Both the position numbers and the translations under genes were made by a program. The notes beneath the pieces are model-generated. The model saw only the letters and a list, made by a program, of their open reading frames with translations, was not told the origin of the DNA and searched no databases. A stretch of DNA of 64,000 nt from Clostridiales bacterium (GTDB taxonomy: Bacteria > Bacillota > Clostridia > Christensenellales > Pumilibacteraceae). The DNA is taken from positions 1 through 64,000 of the forward strand of contig JAFLVE010000015.1 in NCBI GenBank assembly GCA_022511445.1. Direction: 5' to 3'. This document shows positions 40,499 to 49,601 of this stretch, piece by piece (positions within the stretch are counted from its first letter, which is position 1; the number at the start of each line of letters is the position of its first letter).

Positions 40499-43400
40499 AT
40501 GAGTGTAACAAAAAAAGTACCAACCAAAGAGCTGGTAAAACGAATCGTTTTACCTGCTGTCGCTGCGATTTTAATTGCCATACTGGCTGTCGGCAATTAC
40601 TATCTCAACTACTTCGCTCCGCTGCTTCACGGCTTCTTTGCCGGCGGCTTCGGCGGTAACGTCGATTCCGAAGAAGCAAGGAACGCGCTCGGTTCCGCCG
40701 ACGAGCTTGTCGGTGAAATCGCAGAGGAGAGTATGGTGCTCCTCAAGAACGACGAAGTGAAAAAAGGTAAAAACATGCTTCCGCTCGATAAGGGCACAAA
40801 GGTCAACTTTTTCGGTTGGGCTTCCACCGATTTAGGCTTCCTGCAAATCGGCGGCGGCTCCGGCGGATCCCCAATCGATTCGTCCAATCCTTATCAGATA
40901 ACTCTTTACGAAGCGTTCGACGAGTACGGTGAAGGACTTTACAACAAAACGCTTGCCGATAAGTACACCGCATTCAACAAAACCGACGCAGACAGAAACG
41001 GAAACTCTACCGACGCGTTAATCAACCCTTCGGAAACTTGGTATACGGGCGAGCTCATGGACCAGGCGTACGAGTTTTCTGATACTGCGGTTGTTGTTCT
41101 TTCCCGCTGGGGTAAAGAAAACGGCGGCAATAACGAGCTTGTAAATATCGGTACGTACAATAACGGTACATATCTCGAGCTTACCAATCAAGAAAAGACG
41201 ATATTCCAAAAGCTTCAGGATTACGGCTTTAATGTTATTGTTCTTCTCAACACAACCAACCCGATTGAGCTTGCTTTCCTTGAAGAGTACGAATGCATAT
41301 ACGCGTGCATGTATGTAGGTATTCCCGGACAGTCGGGCGCACGCGCTGTTCCCGAACTCCTTTACGGCGAGTCGCTTAAGATTAAGCGCGACGAAAAGGG
41401 CGAGGAGGTTTCCCGTACTTACGAGCCTATCAGCCCGTCGGGCAGACTTTCCGATACATACGCTTACAGCTGGCAGGAACACAATCCGTCCTATATCAAC
41501 GCTTCCGGCTCCAACCTTGCTTATGCGGAAGGCATTTACATCGGTTACAGGTGGTATGAGACGGCCGACGTAGCGGGCTACTATGCCGCTAAAAACACTT
41601 CCTACGACGAGGTCGTTCAGTTCCCGTTCGGATACGGCTTGAGCTACACCACGTTCGAACAGGAGATTGTAAACGTTTCCTGGGGCGCAAACGAGAAACT
41701 TGAGGCAGGTAAAGAATATTCGGTTACCGTCCGCGTTACCAACACGGGCGACACGGTCGGTAGGGAAGTAGTTCAGCTTTACTACACGGCGCCTTACACG
41801 GAGCGCGGTATCGAAAAGGCAAGCGTCAATCTGCTTGCGTTTGACAAGACCGCTCTCTTAAAGCCGCGGTCCGAGTCCGAGACCGAAAGCGTACAGGAAA
41901 TCACGCTTACATTTACCGCGTACGACATGGCCTCCTATGACGACTACGATAAAAACTTAAACGGTTTTGCAGGATACGAGCTTGATTCTGGCGAACATAT
42001 TATTAAGCTCATGAAAAACGCTCACGAAGTAATCGATTCCAAGACAATCGGCTGCGACGGAATAAAATTCGAAGTGGACCCCGTCACGGGCGAGAAGGTA
42101 GAAAACCGCTTTACGGGCGATACCGCTTATGCCAACATGCCTATAGACGGCAGTAAGGGCATAGACGGCGGCGTTACGTACCTTTCGAGAGCAAACGCGT
42201 TTGCAAACCTTCCCCAGCTCAAGAAGGTGGGCGGAGCCAACTCCGCGGCGCGCTCTGCCGCAGACTACGACTATTCGGGCTACAACAGCATGGACGTCTC
42301 TTCCTATAATTATGGTCTCGACGCGGGGCTCTATCTTGTAACGAACAGCGGAAATAAGGCGTCGCTCGACGATCTCAGCGGCAAGAATAAAGACGTGTCG
42401 CTCGAATACGATTATGATTTAATGGAGAGCTTACAGGATTGGGACAATGACCTTTGGGAGGTATTTCTCGATCAGCTTTCCAAAGACGATATCAGAAACC
42501 TTATCGGTCGCGGCGGATTCCAGACTGTCGCACTTGAAAGCGTAGGTAAAACCCGTTGCTACGATACGGACGGCCCTGCGGGATTTAACAACTCCGTTGT
42601 CGCTCCCGACGATACGACCGGCTGGACGGTATTCCCCGCGGAAACGCTTACCGGCTGTTCCTGGAGTCAGCGACTTACATATAATATCGGTCAGTCGCAG
42701 GGGCAGATAGGCAACGCGACCAAGGTTCAGGGCTGGTACGCGCCCGGCGTCAATCTGCACCGCTCCGTATACAACTCCCGTAACTACGAGTATTACAGCG
42801 AGGACGCCGTTCTTTCCGGCAAGCTTGCCGCTGAAACCGTGCGCGGCGCGAAAGAAAAGGGACTCTACTGCTACGTTAAACACTTCGTTATAAGCGACAA
42901 CGGTCAAAACGCGGTTGACTGGTACGAATGGCTTACCGAGCAAAACCTCCGCGAGAACTATCTCAGAGCGTTCGAGATTGTCGTCAAAGAGGGCGGTGCG
43001 AACGCTATGATGAGCGCGTTCAATAAGCTGGGGGCGGTTTGGTGCGGATATAACCACGCGCTTCTTACCGATGTCCTGCGAACGGAATGGGGCTTCCACG
43101 GCTCGGTCATTACCGACTGGTATCAAGGTCACATGAGCAACTTCGGCAAGGGCGTAAAAGCAGGTAACGATTTGTGGCTTAACACTCAGAACGCCGCCGC
43201 AGGTATCAATTTTGACAATGTCGGTCAGGCGTACGGTGCGCGCGAATCCGCTAAAGGACTCCTTTACACCTACATCGATACGATTGTTTCCGCAAAGCAG
43301 TATCAGGATAAAGTAGACAGCGGCGAAATCGACGACAAGTACAACGTAACGCTCGGTCCGAGCGTAACCGCCGAAGTAACGTCGCCGACGTTTATTGCCC

Positions 43401-43672
43401 TTTGGGTGATTGTCGACGTCGTGCTCGGCCTCGGTATAGCGGCTTGCGTAGCGTTTACCGTTCTCTCGTTCGTGCTTAAACCGAAGCAAAAAGCTCAAGC
43501 GGAAGCCGTAGGCGGCGACGTAGAGGTTAAAGGTGATGTAAGCGACGAACCCACGCCGAACGACAGCGTTGACGCTCCGACGGAGTCCGAAAAAAAGATT
43601 TGCAAGAACTGCGGAACGGAAAATAAAGACGAATCTGCATTCTGCAAAAAATGCGGCTCTAAGATGGAATAA
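40499..43672 (+). CDS. GH3-family glycoside hydrolase with N- and C-terminal TM segments and a zinc-ribbon tail
   Basis: GH3 motifs (VQFPFGYGLSYTTFE; GWYAPGVNLHRSVYNSRNYEYYSEDAVLSGKLA; VITDWYQGH); C-terminal TM then KKICKNCGTENKDESAFCKKCGSKME; SD ggaggag before ATG 40499. Confidence 0.93.
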   Translation: MSVTKKVPTKELVKRIVLPAVAAILIAILAVGNYYLNYFAPLLHGFFAGGFGGNVDSEEARNALGSADELVGEIAEESMVLLKNDEVKKGKNMLPLDKGTKVNFFGWASTDLGFLQIGGGSGGSPIDSSNPYQITLYEAFDEYGEGLYNKTLADKYTAFNKTDADRNGNSTDALINPSETWYTGELMDQAYEFSDTAVVVLSRWGKENGGNNELVNIGTYNNGTYLELTNQEKTIFQKLQDYGFNVIVLLNTTNPIELAFLEEYECIYACMYVGIPGQSGARAVPELLYGESLKIKRDEKGEEVSRTYEPISPSGRLSDTYAYSWQEHNPSYINASGSNLAYAEGIYIGYRWYETADVAGYYAAKNTSYDEVVQFPFGYGLSYTTFEQEIVNVSWGANEKLEAGKEYSVTVRVTNTGDTVGREVVQLYYTAPYTERGIEKASVNLLAFDKTALLKPRSESETESVQEITLTFTAYDMASYDDYDKNLNGFAGYELDSGEHIIKLMKNAHEVIDSKTIGCDGIKFEVDPVTGEKVENRFTGDTAYANMPIDGSKGIDGGVTYLSRANAFANLPQLKKVGGANSAARSAADYDYSGYNSMDVSSYNYGLDAGLYLVTNSGNKASLDDLSGKNKDVSLEYDYDLMESLQDWDNDLWEVFLDQLSKDDIRNLIGRGGFQTVALESVGKTRCYDTDGPAGFNNSVVAPDDTTGWTVFPAETLTGCSWSQRLTYNIGQSQGQIGNATKVQGWYAPGVNLHRSVYNSRNYEYYSEDAVLSGKLAAETVRGAKEKGLYCYVKHFVISDNGQNAVDWYEWLTEQNLRENYLRAFEIVVKEGGANAMMSAFNKLGAVWCGYNHALLTDVLRTEWGFHGSVITDWYQGHMSNFGKGVKAGNDLWLNTQNAAAGINFDNVGQAYGARESAKGLLYTYIDTIVSAKQYQDKVDSGEIDDKYNVTLGPSVTAEVTSPTFIALWVIVDVVLGLGIAACVAFTVLSFVLKPKQKAQAEAVGGDVEVKGDVSDEPTPNDSVDAPTESEKKICKNCGTENKDESAFCKKCGSKME

Positions 43673-43689
43673 GCTAAAATCATAACAGC

Positions 43690-43712
43690 GGGGGGCAAAT
43701 ATAATGCCCCCC
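43690..43712 (+). other. strong intercistronic hairpin
   Basis: GGGGGGC-AAATATAAT-GCCCCCC, no T-tract. Confidence 0.6.
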
Positions 43713-43794
43713 CACCATTAAAAACCAACAAGTCTCATTAACGGCAATACTACTTACGTTGTTGCGCCGTAAATAAACAAAAAGGAGAATAGTA

Positions 43795-46431
43795 ATGAGA
43801 AAGATTAACAGGAAGATTGCACTGACGTCTTTTTTGGTTATTCTTTTTACGCTCGTCTGCGCTGTGTTCCTTATAGCGTGCGACAAGCAAGAAGCAACTA
43901 CCAAAAAATACACCGTTACGTGGAAGATCGATTCCAACGTTCAAGTTGAAATTATTGACGGCACGTACTCCGAAAAGATGGAAGTCAAGGACGGCGCCAC
44001 TCTTTCATTCAAGCTCAATTTTAGTAAAGGGTGGGAAGCGGCCTCGGTAAAAGCCGGGAAATCTACGGTTCGTGCCACAAACGGCGTTTATACGACTGCC
44101 GCTATTAAAGAGGACACTGAGATAACCGTTACTTCCAAAGAGGTTCTCGACCATATTACGGCAGTACTTAAAGACGAAGACGCTGTTTACTATGCGGGAG
44201 ACGAGATTAAAGTCGACGATATCGTAGTAACAGCCTATTACAAGACCGATAGGCACGAGGAAGTTGCAGGCGCAATATCGTACCAGGGCGAGGAAGCGAC
44301 GGCTCTCTCACTCGGCGACACAAAGTTCTACGTCACCTATCTCAGCGAAAAAACAGAGGTCGAATTCGACGCGGCTATTAAGGGCTTAATTACGCTTAAC
44401 CTTAACGGCGGCAAATTATCCGCAGAAGAGCTTGCTAAGCTTCCTTCGCACAAAGTTGTAACCGCGGAAAAGGTTACCTGGACGTTTGACACGGCTTTAG
44501 CCAACGATATCGAACTTCCCGTACCTACGCTTGTTTTCGACGAGAACGACCCCAATACCGAAATGCCTTTCGTAAGGTGGAGCGGCGATGGCGTTGCTAA
44601 CAACAAGATTGCTACGGGAACGAATACCAGCGTTGTCGTCGGCGCTCTTTACAACATTAGGCTTGTTGACATTACGGATATGAAGTTTGCTCTCAAAGAG
44701 AATAAACCTTATCTCATTGTTAAAGGCGAGCTTGTTTACCTTACCGCTTCCTTGTTCATATACGAAGGCAATAACCCGCCTAAGGCATACGACCCCAATC
44801 TTAAAGTAAACCAAGGCACCGAAGGCGAGTTTACGCTTGAAATGGATTTGGCCGCGCTTGCTCAGGCTAAACCTGTTTATGCAGGCGACGGTGAGAAGCC
44901 CGATAACTTCCCCGAGTCGCTTATCGGTTGCTGGCTCGATATAAGATTCCGCTCGGAATACAACGGCGCGCTTATTCAGCAAGAGCTGTTCTGGACAGGC
45001 AACGAAACGTTTGCCGATATCAACGACCAGGTTGTTGCTAAGGTAGGCGATAATTTCTATCGTTTCTTCTTCGAGACTTGGTCTCCTGAGGAAGGCGACG
45101 CTATTACCGGCGGTAACGGCGCGCAATTTACCGGCGACGAGACCATTCTTAAGCTTCACTACGAGGAGACTGCGCCTTACATGCAGACCGGCGTTGCTCT
45201 CGAAAAGAAGACCTTCCCGGAAACCGCCGAAGCGGCATATCTCGTTGTTTCCGGTAAGTATCTCGGTGACCTCGAAAGCAAGGAAGACTTCGAGAATAAA
45301 ATCAAGAATATCTACATCGATCTTCAGAATAACGACGGTGCCAACGGCGGCGGCTGGGGAATGTATATTGAAAACGGCGGACAAAAGGTCGATGTCGATT
45401 ACAATGAGAAGGGCGAAAACACATTCAAAATTTACTTATCTCTCGCCGGTTTGGTCGATGGAAACGTTGCCTTCTCGCACTTCGGTGCCTCCAATACTAA
45501 CCTCGTCATGAAGATAGCGGAAAGCAGCATTGAGCTCGGCACCAAGACTTATACTCTTAAAAACTGGACCGGCTGGGGTTCGCAGCTTGTTTGCGTATTC
45601 GTAGCAGATTCGTCGGTTAAATCCTTCGGTCTCAGCACCGTAGGTCTTGAAGCAGACGAAGAACACGTCTACTTGGTTTACAGCGGCACCTATAAGGGAT
45701 ACAATAAAGAGGAGATAGAGGCTTTGCTTGCTAAATATTCCATTGATATGGATAATGGCGGCAGGAAGCTTCTTACTCTTACCGCTGTAGTTAACGATAC
45801 AAATAGCACCTTTACATTGAAGGCGGATATTTCCGATACTACTACCTATCCCGCGATAGGCTTCTACTACATGCACGGCGCAGTGTTAGAGGGAGATCAA
45901 ACCCTCGCCGATCTTGGCGAAGCTGCCAACATCAAGGAAAGTATTTGCGCTATAGCTGAAGGGAAAGGCACTGTCACGTTCAACGGCATTAAGTACACCC
46001 TCGCTGCAGAGTGGGGTACTCGTGGCGTTAAAATCGAAGAAGCATCCCCCGCTACGTACACAATTGTAAGTGCTAAGGTAGTTGAACAGGACGGTAAAGC
46101 TGTAATAGTAATCACAGGTACCGTCGTAAACTACAGGGAAGGTGCTAGGTTCTATATCGACGCACAGGAAAACGGCAACGGTTGGGCTACGACGGAACAG
46201 ACAAAGGTTACGGTCTCTGCTGAAGGCGGAAACTTTACGGTTACCTGGGACTTGTCCGATCTCGTAGCAGAAAAAAGCTACTATATCCACGTTATAGCCA
46301 GTGGCCAAAACCTTAATCCGAGCGTTGTAGACGGTGACCATTCTTCCGTAACTGTCGGCGACGTAACGTATACCTTAAGACCCGGCGGCACCGACGTACA
46401 GATTGAGGTTGCTCCCGCCGCGGCTGCTTAA
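43795..46431 (+). CDS. secreted lipoprotein with Ig-like domain and four divergent repeated modules
   Basis: lipobox-like VFLIAC; YLVVSG/YLVYSG/VIVITG-type module starts; terminal YTL-type strands; SD aaggag. Confidence 0.8.
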   Translation: MRKINRKIALTSFLVILFTLVCAVFLIACDKQEATTKKYTVTWKIDSNVQVEIIDGTYSEKMEVKDGATLSFKLNFSKGWEAASVKAGKSTVRATNGVYTTAAIKEDTEITVTSKEVLDHITAVLKDEDAVYYAGDEIKVDDIVVTAYYKTDRHEEVAGAISYQGEEATALSLGDTKFYVTYLSEKTEVEFDAAIKGLITLNLNGGKLSAEELAKLPSHKVVTAEKVTWTFDTALANDIELPVPTLVFDENDPNTEMPFVRWSGDGVANNKIATGTNTSVVVGALYNIRLVDITDMKFALKENKPYLIVKGELVYLTASLFIYEGNNPPKAYDPNLKVNQGTEGEFTLEMDLAALAQAKPVYAGDGEKPDNFPESLIGCWLDIRFRSEYNGALIQQELFWTGNETFADINDQVVAKVGDNFYRFFFETWSPEEGDAITGGNGAQFTGDETILKLHYEETAPYMQTGVALEKKTFPETAEAAYLVVSGKYLGDLESKEDFENKIKNIYIDLQNNDGANGGGWGMYIENGGQKVDVDYNEKGENTFKIYLSLAGLVDGNVAFSHFGASNTNLVMKIAESSIELGTKTYTLKNWTGWGSQLVCVFVADSSVKSFGLSTVGLEADEEHVYLVYSGTYKGYNKEEIEALLAKYSIDMDNGGRKLLTLTAVVNDTNSTFTLKADISDTTTYPAIGFYYMHGAVLEGDQTLADLGEAANIKESICAIAEGKGTVTFNGIKYTLAAEWGTRGVKIEEASPATYTIVSAKVVEQDGKAVIVITGTVVNYREGARFYIDAQENGNGWATTEQTKVTVSAEGGNFTVTWDLSDLVAEKSYYIHVIASGQNLNPSVVDGDHSSVTVGDVTYTLRPGGTDVQIEVAPAAAA

Positions 46432-46472
46432 TAATCCCAAGTCTTAATTAATAATACTACAACCCAAAACGG

Positions 46473-46500
46473 GCGGACAAATTGTCCGCTCGTTTCTTTT
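46473..46500 (+). terminator. terminator after the lipoprotein
   Basis: GCGGACA-AAT-TGTCCGC then TTTCTTTT. Confidence 0.75.
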
Positions 46501-46547
46501 ATGTAAACGATTTATTGTTGCAGTATTCCGTTATTACTTTTTTATTG

Positions 46548-46860
46548 AATCCGGGCGAGGTGCCGCAAAGTAGAAACTAATAAACCCATTTCGACGGCTC
46601 GTATCTCGCCGTCACTTTCCCATTTACCTGCTACGAAGGAAAAGAGGAAAGTAAGTGCCTTCGCCCGGATTTCTCCGCTACGCGCTAATACGCTTCGGTC
46701 GAAATGATGAGAGGGGCGGTAGTAATTACTGTTATGCTTAGTTTAAGCGTAAACACCTTTACACGCCGTCCATCATTCCGAGCTTGTCGAGGAATCAAGG
46801 CGACCCACCGCAAAGTGGTAACGATTAATTAATTGTGAGGTTTCGCCCGGATTAATCTCC
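46548..46860. other. hairpin-rich intergenic element (MITE-like or structured RNA)
   Basis: AATCCGGGCGA/TCGCCCGGATT and ATTTCGAC/GTCGAAAT interleaved; CCGCAAAGT and TTCGCCCGGATT recur in a second unit. Confidence 0.5.
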
Positions 46861-46936
46861 GTCATGTACGTTTTGTTTGTAACAATAAACAAATTGGATA
46901 GCGTATCATTTCATTTAATATATTATTCTCTACGCA

Positions 46937-46970
46937 AAAAGGCACCATCCATGCATAGACAGTGCCTTTT
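46937..46970 (-). terminator. terminator for the minus-strand cotH-like gene
   Basis: AAAAGGCAC/GTGCCTTTT. Confidence 0.75.
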
Positions 46971-46986
46971 GAGAGTTACTAATTGT

Positions 46987-49161
46987 TTATGCCATTCTTA
47001 TCGGGGTAGTGGACCACAAGTCGAAGTAATCGACGTTTGTTGAATTTCCGCCAACCGTTTTAAAAGTGATTGTATTGTAGCCCGACGTGAGTTCGATGGG
47101 CATTAGGTTGACGTCAGTCCAGGCAACCCATTCCGTTTCGTTGTATGTACATGCGGGTATGAGCCGCGGCGGAATCTCGAGTAAATCGCCGTTTACGCTG
47201 ACGCTGAACCAGTCGGAAAATATCGCTTCGAAGCTGCGTTTACTTAGCCCTACCGATAGGAATGCGGTGCAGTCCGTTTCGACGTAAACCGTTAGTATTA
47301 TACTCAAGCCGTAGGAGCCGTCAATCTTGCCGAGGAAGTACCCGCCGCTTGCAAGCTCGCCGAACCAGTTGTCGATAATAATAGGGTCGTCCGCATAGCA
47401 ATCTTCCGCCTCGAAGCGGTATCTCGTCGAACCCTCCTCGGGTGCGGACGGGATTTTCGAATCTTCCTCGCCGTCGCCCCATTGAGCGTCAAGATAATAG
47501 AATCTTTTGGTAAGCCAGTTGTAAAGGTAATCCGCCGCCTGTGCCTGTCTCCAATATGTATTTAATTCCCAAACCAGCTCGTCGTTTCCGTTGTAGATGC
47601 GGTTTTTCCAGCGGGTAAAATTATTGGCGTAGTTGCTTTCGTAGACGGTTTTGTAGGTGGTTATAAGCTCGAGCACGCCCGTTGTTATGCCGCCCGCTAC
47701 AAGCTCGTTCCATTTGGCAGACACGATATCTTGAAACCAGTCTTCATGGATAAGGAGTATCAGCCACGGATTGTCGCAGTTTGCGGCGTACATACCGTAT
47801 CCGCTGTTTACACAACCACGTTTAATACCAAACGCCGAGTCGAAGTCCCAGGGCGCTTCGAATATCAGCTTTTTAGAGCCCGATTCCGTCATGTCGAGGG
47901 AGATGAAAAAGCTCGACCAGGCAAGGTCGGGGTCGCATGCTATCTCCGACAGAACGTACATATCGGCAAGCGACTGAACGTCGATAACGTCGGAAACTAC
48001 CGCCTGTGCCGTGCCGCTCGTCGGCGTAATGTTCGTGTAATCGGAATTGAACTTGTAGTAATTGTTTTCGTATACAGCCTCGTACGCAATCTTGTATGCG
48101 TTATCCATGTACGAATTGATAAACGAAAGCTGGTCGTCCGAGTATATGTCGCTTTTTACGGTGTAGCCTTTTTGCGCCCGATTCGTGTAGAAAGGTGAGC
48201 CGTTAAGCTTTGTAAGCGTTGCAAAGTTGTTGTAGTTAAGCTCAAACGTAGGGTCGCCCGCGCCGTTAGGCATGTTTTGCTCGTCGGTGTAGTAGCCGTC
48301 GTACTCCACAAGGTAGCCGACGTCCGTGCCTGCGTAGTCGTCGTCTACTGCGGGAGCGCTCGTCCTCCCGTCGTCGCCTTTGGCTTCCTGTTGCTCGGCC
48401 AGTAAGTACACGCCCCAATAGCTGCCGTTTAAGTACAGTTCCACATTGCGGTAGTCACTGCAATAGTAGCCGTCCGCGCCGAGAATTTCTTTACCCAAGT
48501 AGAACGCGGCTATATTGTTAGTCATGGACAAGTCCTTCCAATCGGCAAGAAGTACCCAGTTTTTGAACTTTGCGCCGCCGTTCAGTCCGAGCACGCTTTG
48601 TTTTTTGTTGAACTTTATGCGGATAGGCTTTTTTTCGTAGTTGAGCGTGTAGTTTCCGCGCGCCTTTACGCTTGCCTCAACGCCGTCGAGAAGGGTATCG
48701 TCGTCATCCTCAACCGTAACCGTGGCGGAAACGTACTCTATCTCGCCGCGGAGCTTTGAATCGCGGTTTGGAACGGTAGCAAAAGCGTTAGAGCCGTCCG
48801 TCGTGTTTATCCTGATTACGGGCATTGCGCCGTTTGTCGTATAGTGGTCGTTTTTGCATTTAGGGTAGCACTCGGGGTCGTTACAGCTTTTGTCCAAGCA
48901 CCAGCCGCACTCGGGGCAGGGTTGTGAACAAATGTGTTCTTCATGCTCGTGCCCGTTGCATTTAGGGTAGCACTCGGGGTCGTTGCAGTCTTTGTCCAAG
49001 CACTCGCCGCACTCGAGACAAACCGAATGACATTCGTGTTTTTCACTCGGCTTCGGCTGTGGCGCAACTTCGACGTTACACGCCGTAAGAATCGAAATAG
49101 AAAATATGCAGCATAATAGCACGCAAAGAATTTTATGTATTTTGGTTCGTTCCATATACAC
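46987..49161 (-). CDS. CotH-kinase-family surface lipoprotein with duplicated Cys-rich motif and C-terminal CBM-like domain
   Basis: lipobox ILTAC; CotH motifs (VKARGNYTLNYEKKPIRIKFNKKQSVLGLNGGAKFKNWVLLADWKDLSMTNNIAAFYLG; EAPWDFDSAFG); CLDKDCNDPECYPKC twice; RFEAEDCY...VDYFDLW C-terminus. Confidence 0.88.
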   Translation of the reverse strand: MYMERTKIHKILCVLLCCIFSISILTACNVEVAPQPKPSEKHECHSVCLECGECLDKDCNDPECYPKCNGHEHEEHICSQPCPECGWCLDKSCNDPECYPKCKNDHYTTNGAMPVIRINTTDGSNAFATVPNRDSKLRGEIEYVSATVTVEDDDDTLLDGVEASVKARGNYTLNYEKKPIRIKFNKKQSVLGLNGGAKFKNWVLLADWKDLSMTNNIAAFYLGKEILGADGYYCSDYRNVELYLNGSYWGVYLLAEQQEAKGDDGRTSAPAVDDDYAGTDVGYLVEYDGYYTDEQNMPNGAGDPTFELNYNNFATLTKLNGSPFYTNRAQKGYTVKSDIYSDDQLSFINSYMDNAYKIAYEAVYENNYYKFNSDYTNITPTSGTAQAVVSDVIDVQSLADMYVLSEIACDPDLAWSSFFISLDMTESGSKKLIFEAPWDFDSAFGIKRGCVNSGYGMYAANCDNPWLILLIHEDWFQDIVSAKWNELVAGGITTGVLELITTYKTVYESNYANNFTRWKNRIYNGNDELVWELNTYWRQAQAADYLYNWLTKRFYYLDAQWGDGEEDSKIPSAPEEGSTRYRFEAEDCYADDPIIIDNWFGELASGGYFLGKIDGSYGLSIILTVYVETDCTAFLSVGLSKRSFEAIFSDWFSVSVNGDLLEIPPRLIPACTYNETEWVAWTDVNLMPIELTSGYNTITFKTVGGNSTNVDYFDLWSTTPIRMA

Positions 49162-49280
49162 GCTCCTTATTATAATTATTTTACAATTTTTTTACTGTTT
49201 TGTCAATTTAAACAGGAACGAGTATATACGTCTATATAAAAAGTTATGCAGCTTATTGCATTGGGGTGGGGCAATTGTGT

Positions 49281-49480
49281 GACGTAAAGGCTGTCCTCTT
49301 TCGTTATTGACCTATCACTTTTAGGTGAGCGATAGGGGTACGTCATCGATTAAACAGCCTCTCAGTCAAGCAGTCGCTATGCTTTGTGCTTGAAGCCCCC
49401 TTACACAGCGGCCTTGAGCGGTGCGAGTTGTGCTTACACTCGTTGTACATGAAGGCTAAGGCGGTCGCCAAGTGTGGATA
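49281..49480. other. hairpin-rich intergenic repeat-like element
   Basis: nested inverted repeats GACGTA/TACGTC, GGCTGT/ACAGCC, CCTATC/GATAGG; adjacent TCAAGC/GCTTGA and CGAGTTGT/ACACTCG. Confidence 0.45.
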
Positions 49481-49529
49481 GTGAAAAACCGTTACTATAC
49501 TTATTTTTGTCTTTTCCGATTCTTTCCAA

Positions 49530-49575
49530 TGAAAAATGCACCTCCAAAGTTTTGTTCAAACTTTGGGGTGCATTT
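49530..49575. terminator. terminator downstream of the second GH3 gene
   Basis: AAAATGCACCtCCAAAGTTT...AAACTTTGGgGTGCATTTT long hairpin. Confidence 0.75.
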
Positions 49576-49601
49576 TATCAGCTTAGTGAAATATACGAAG
49601 C

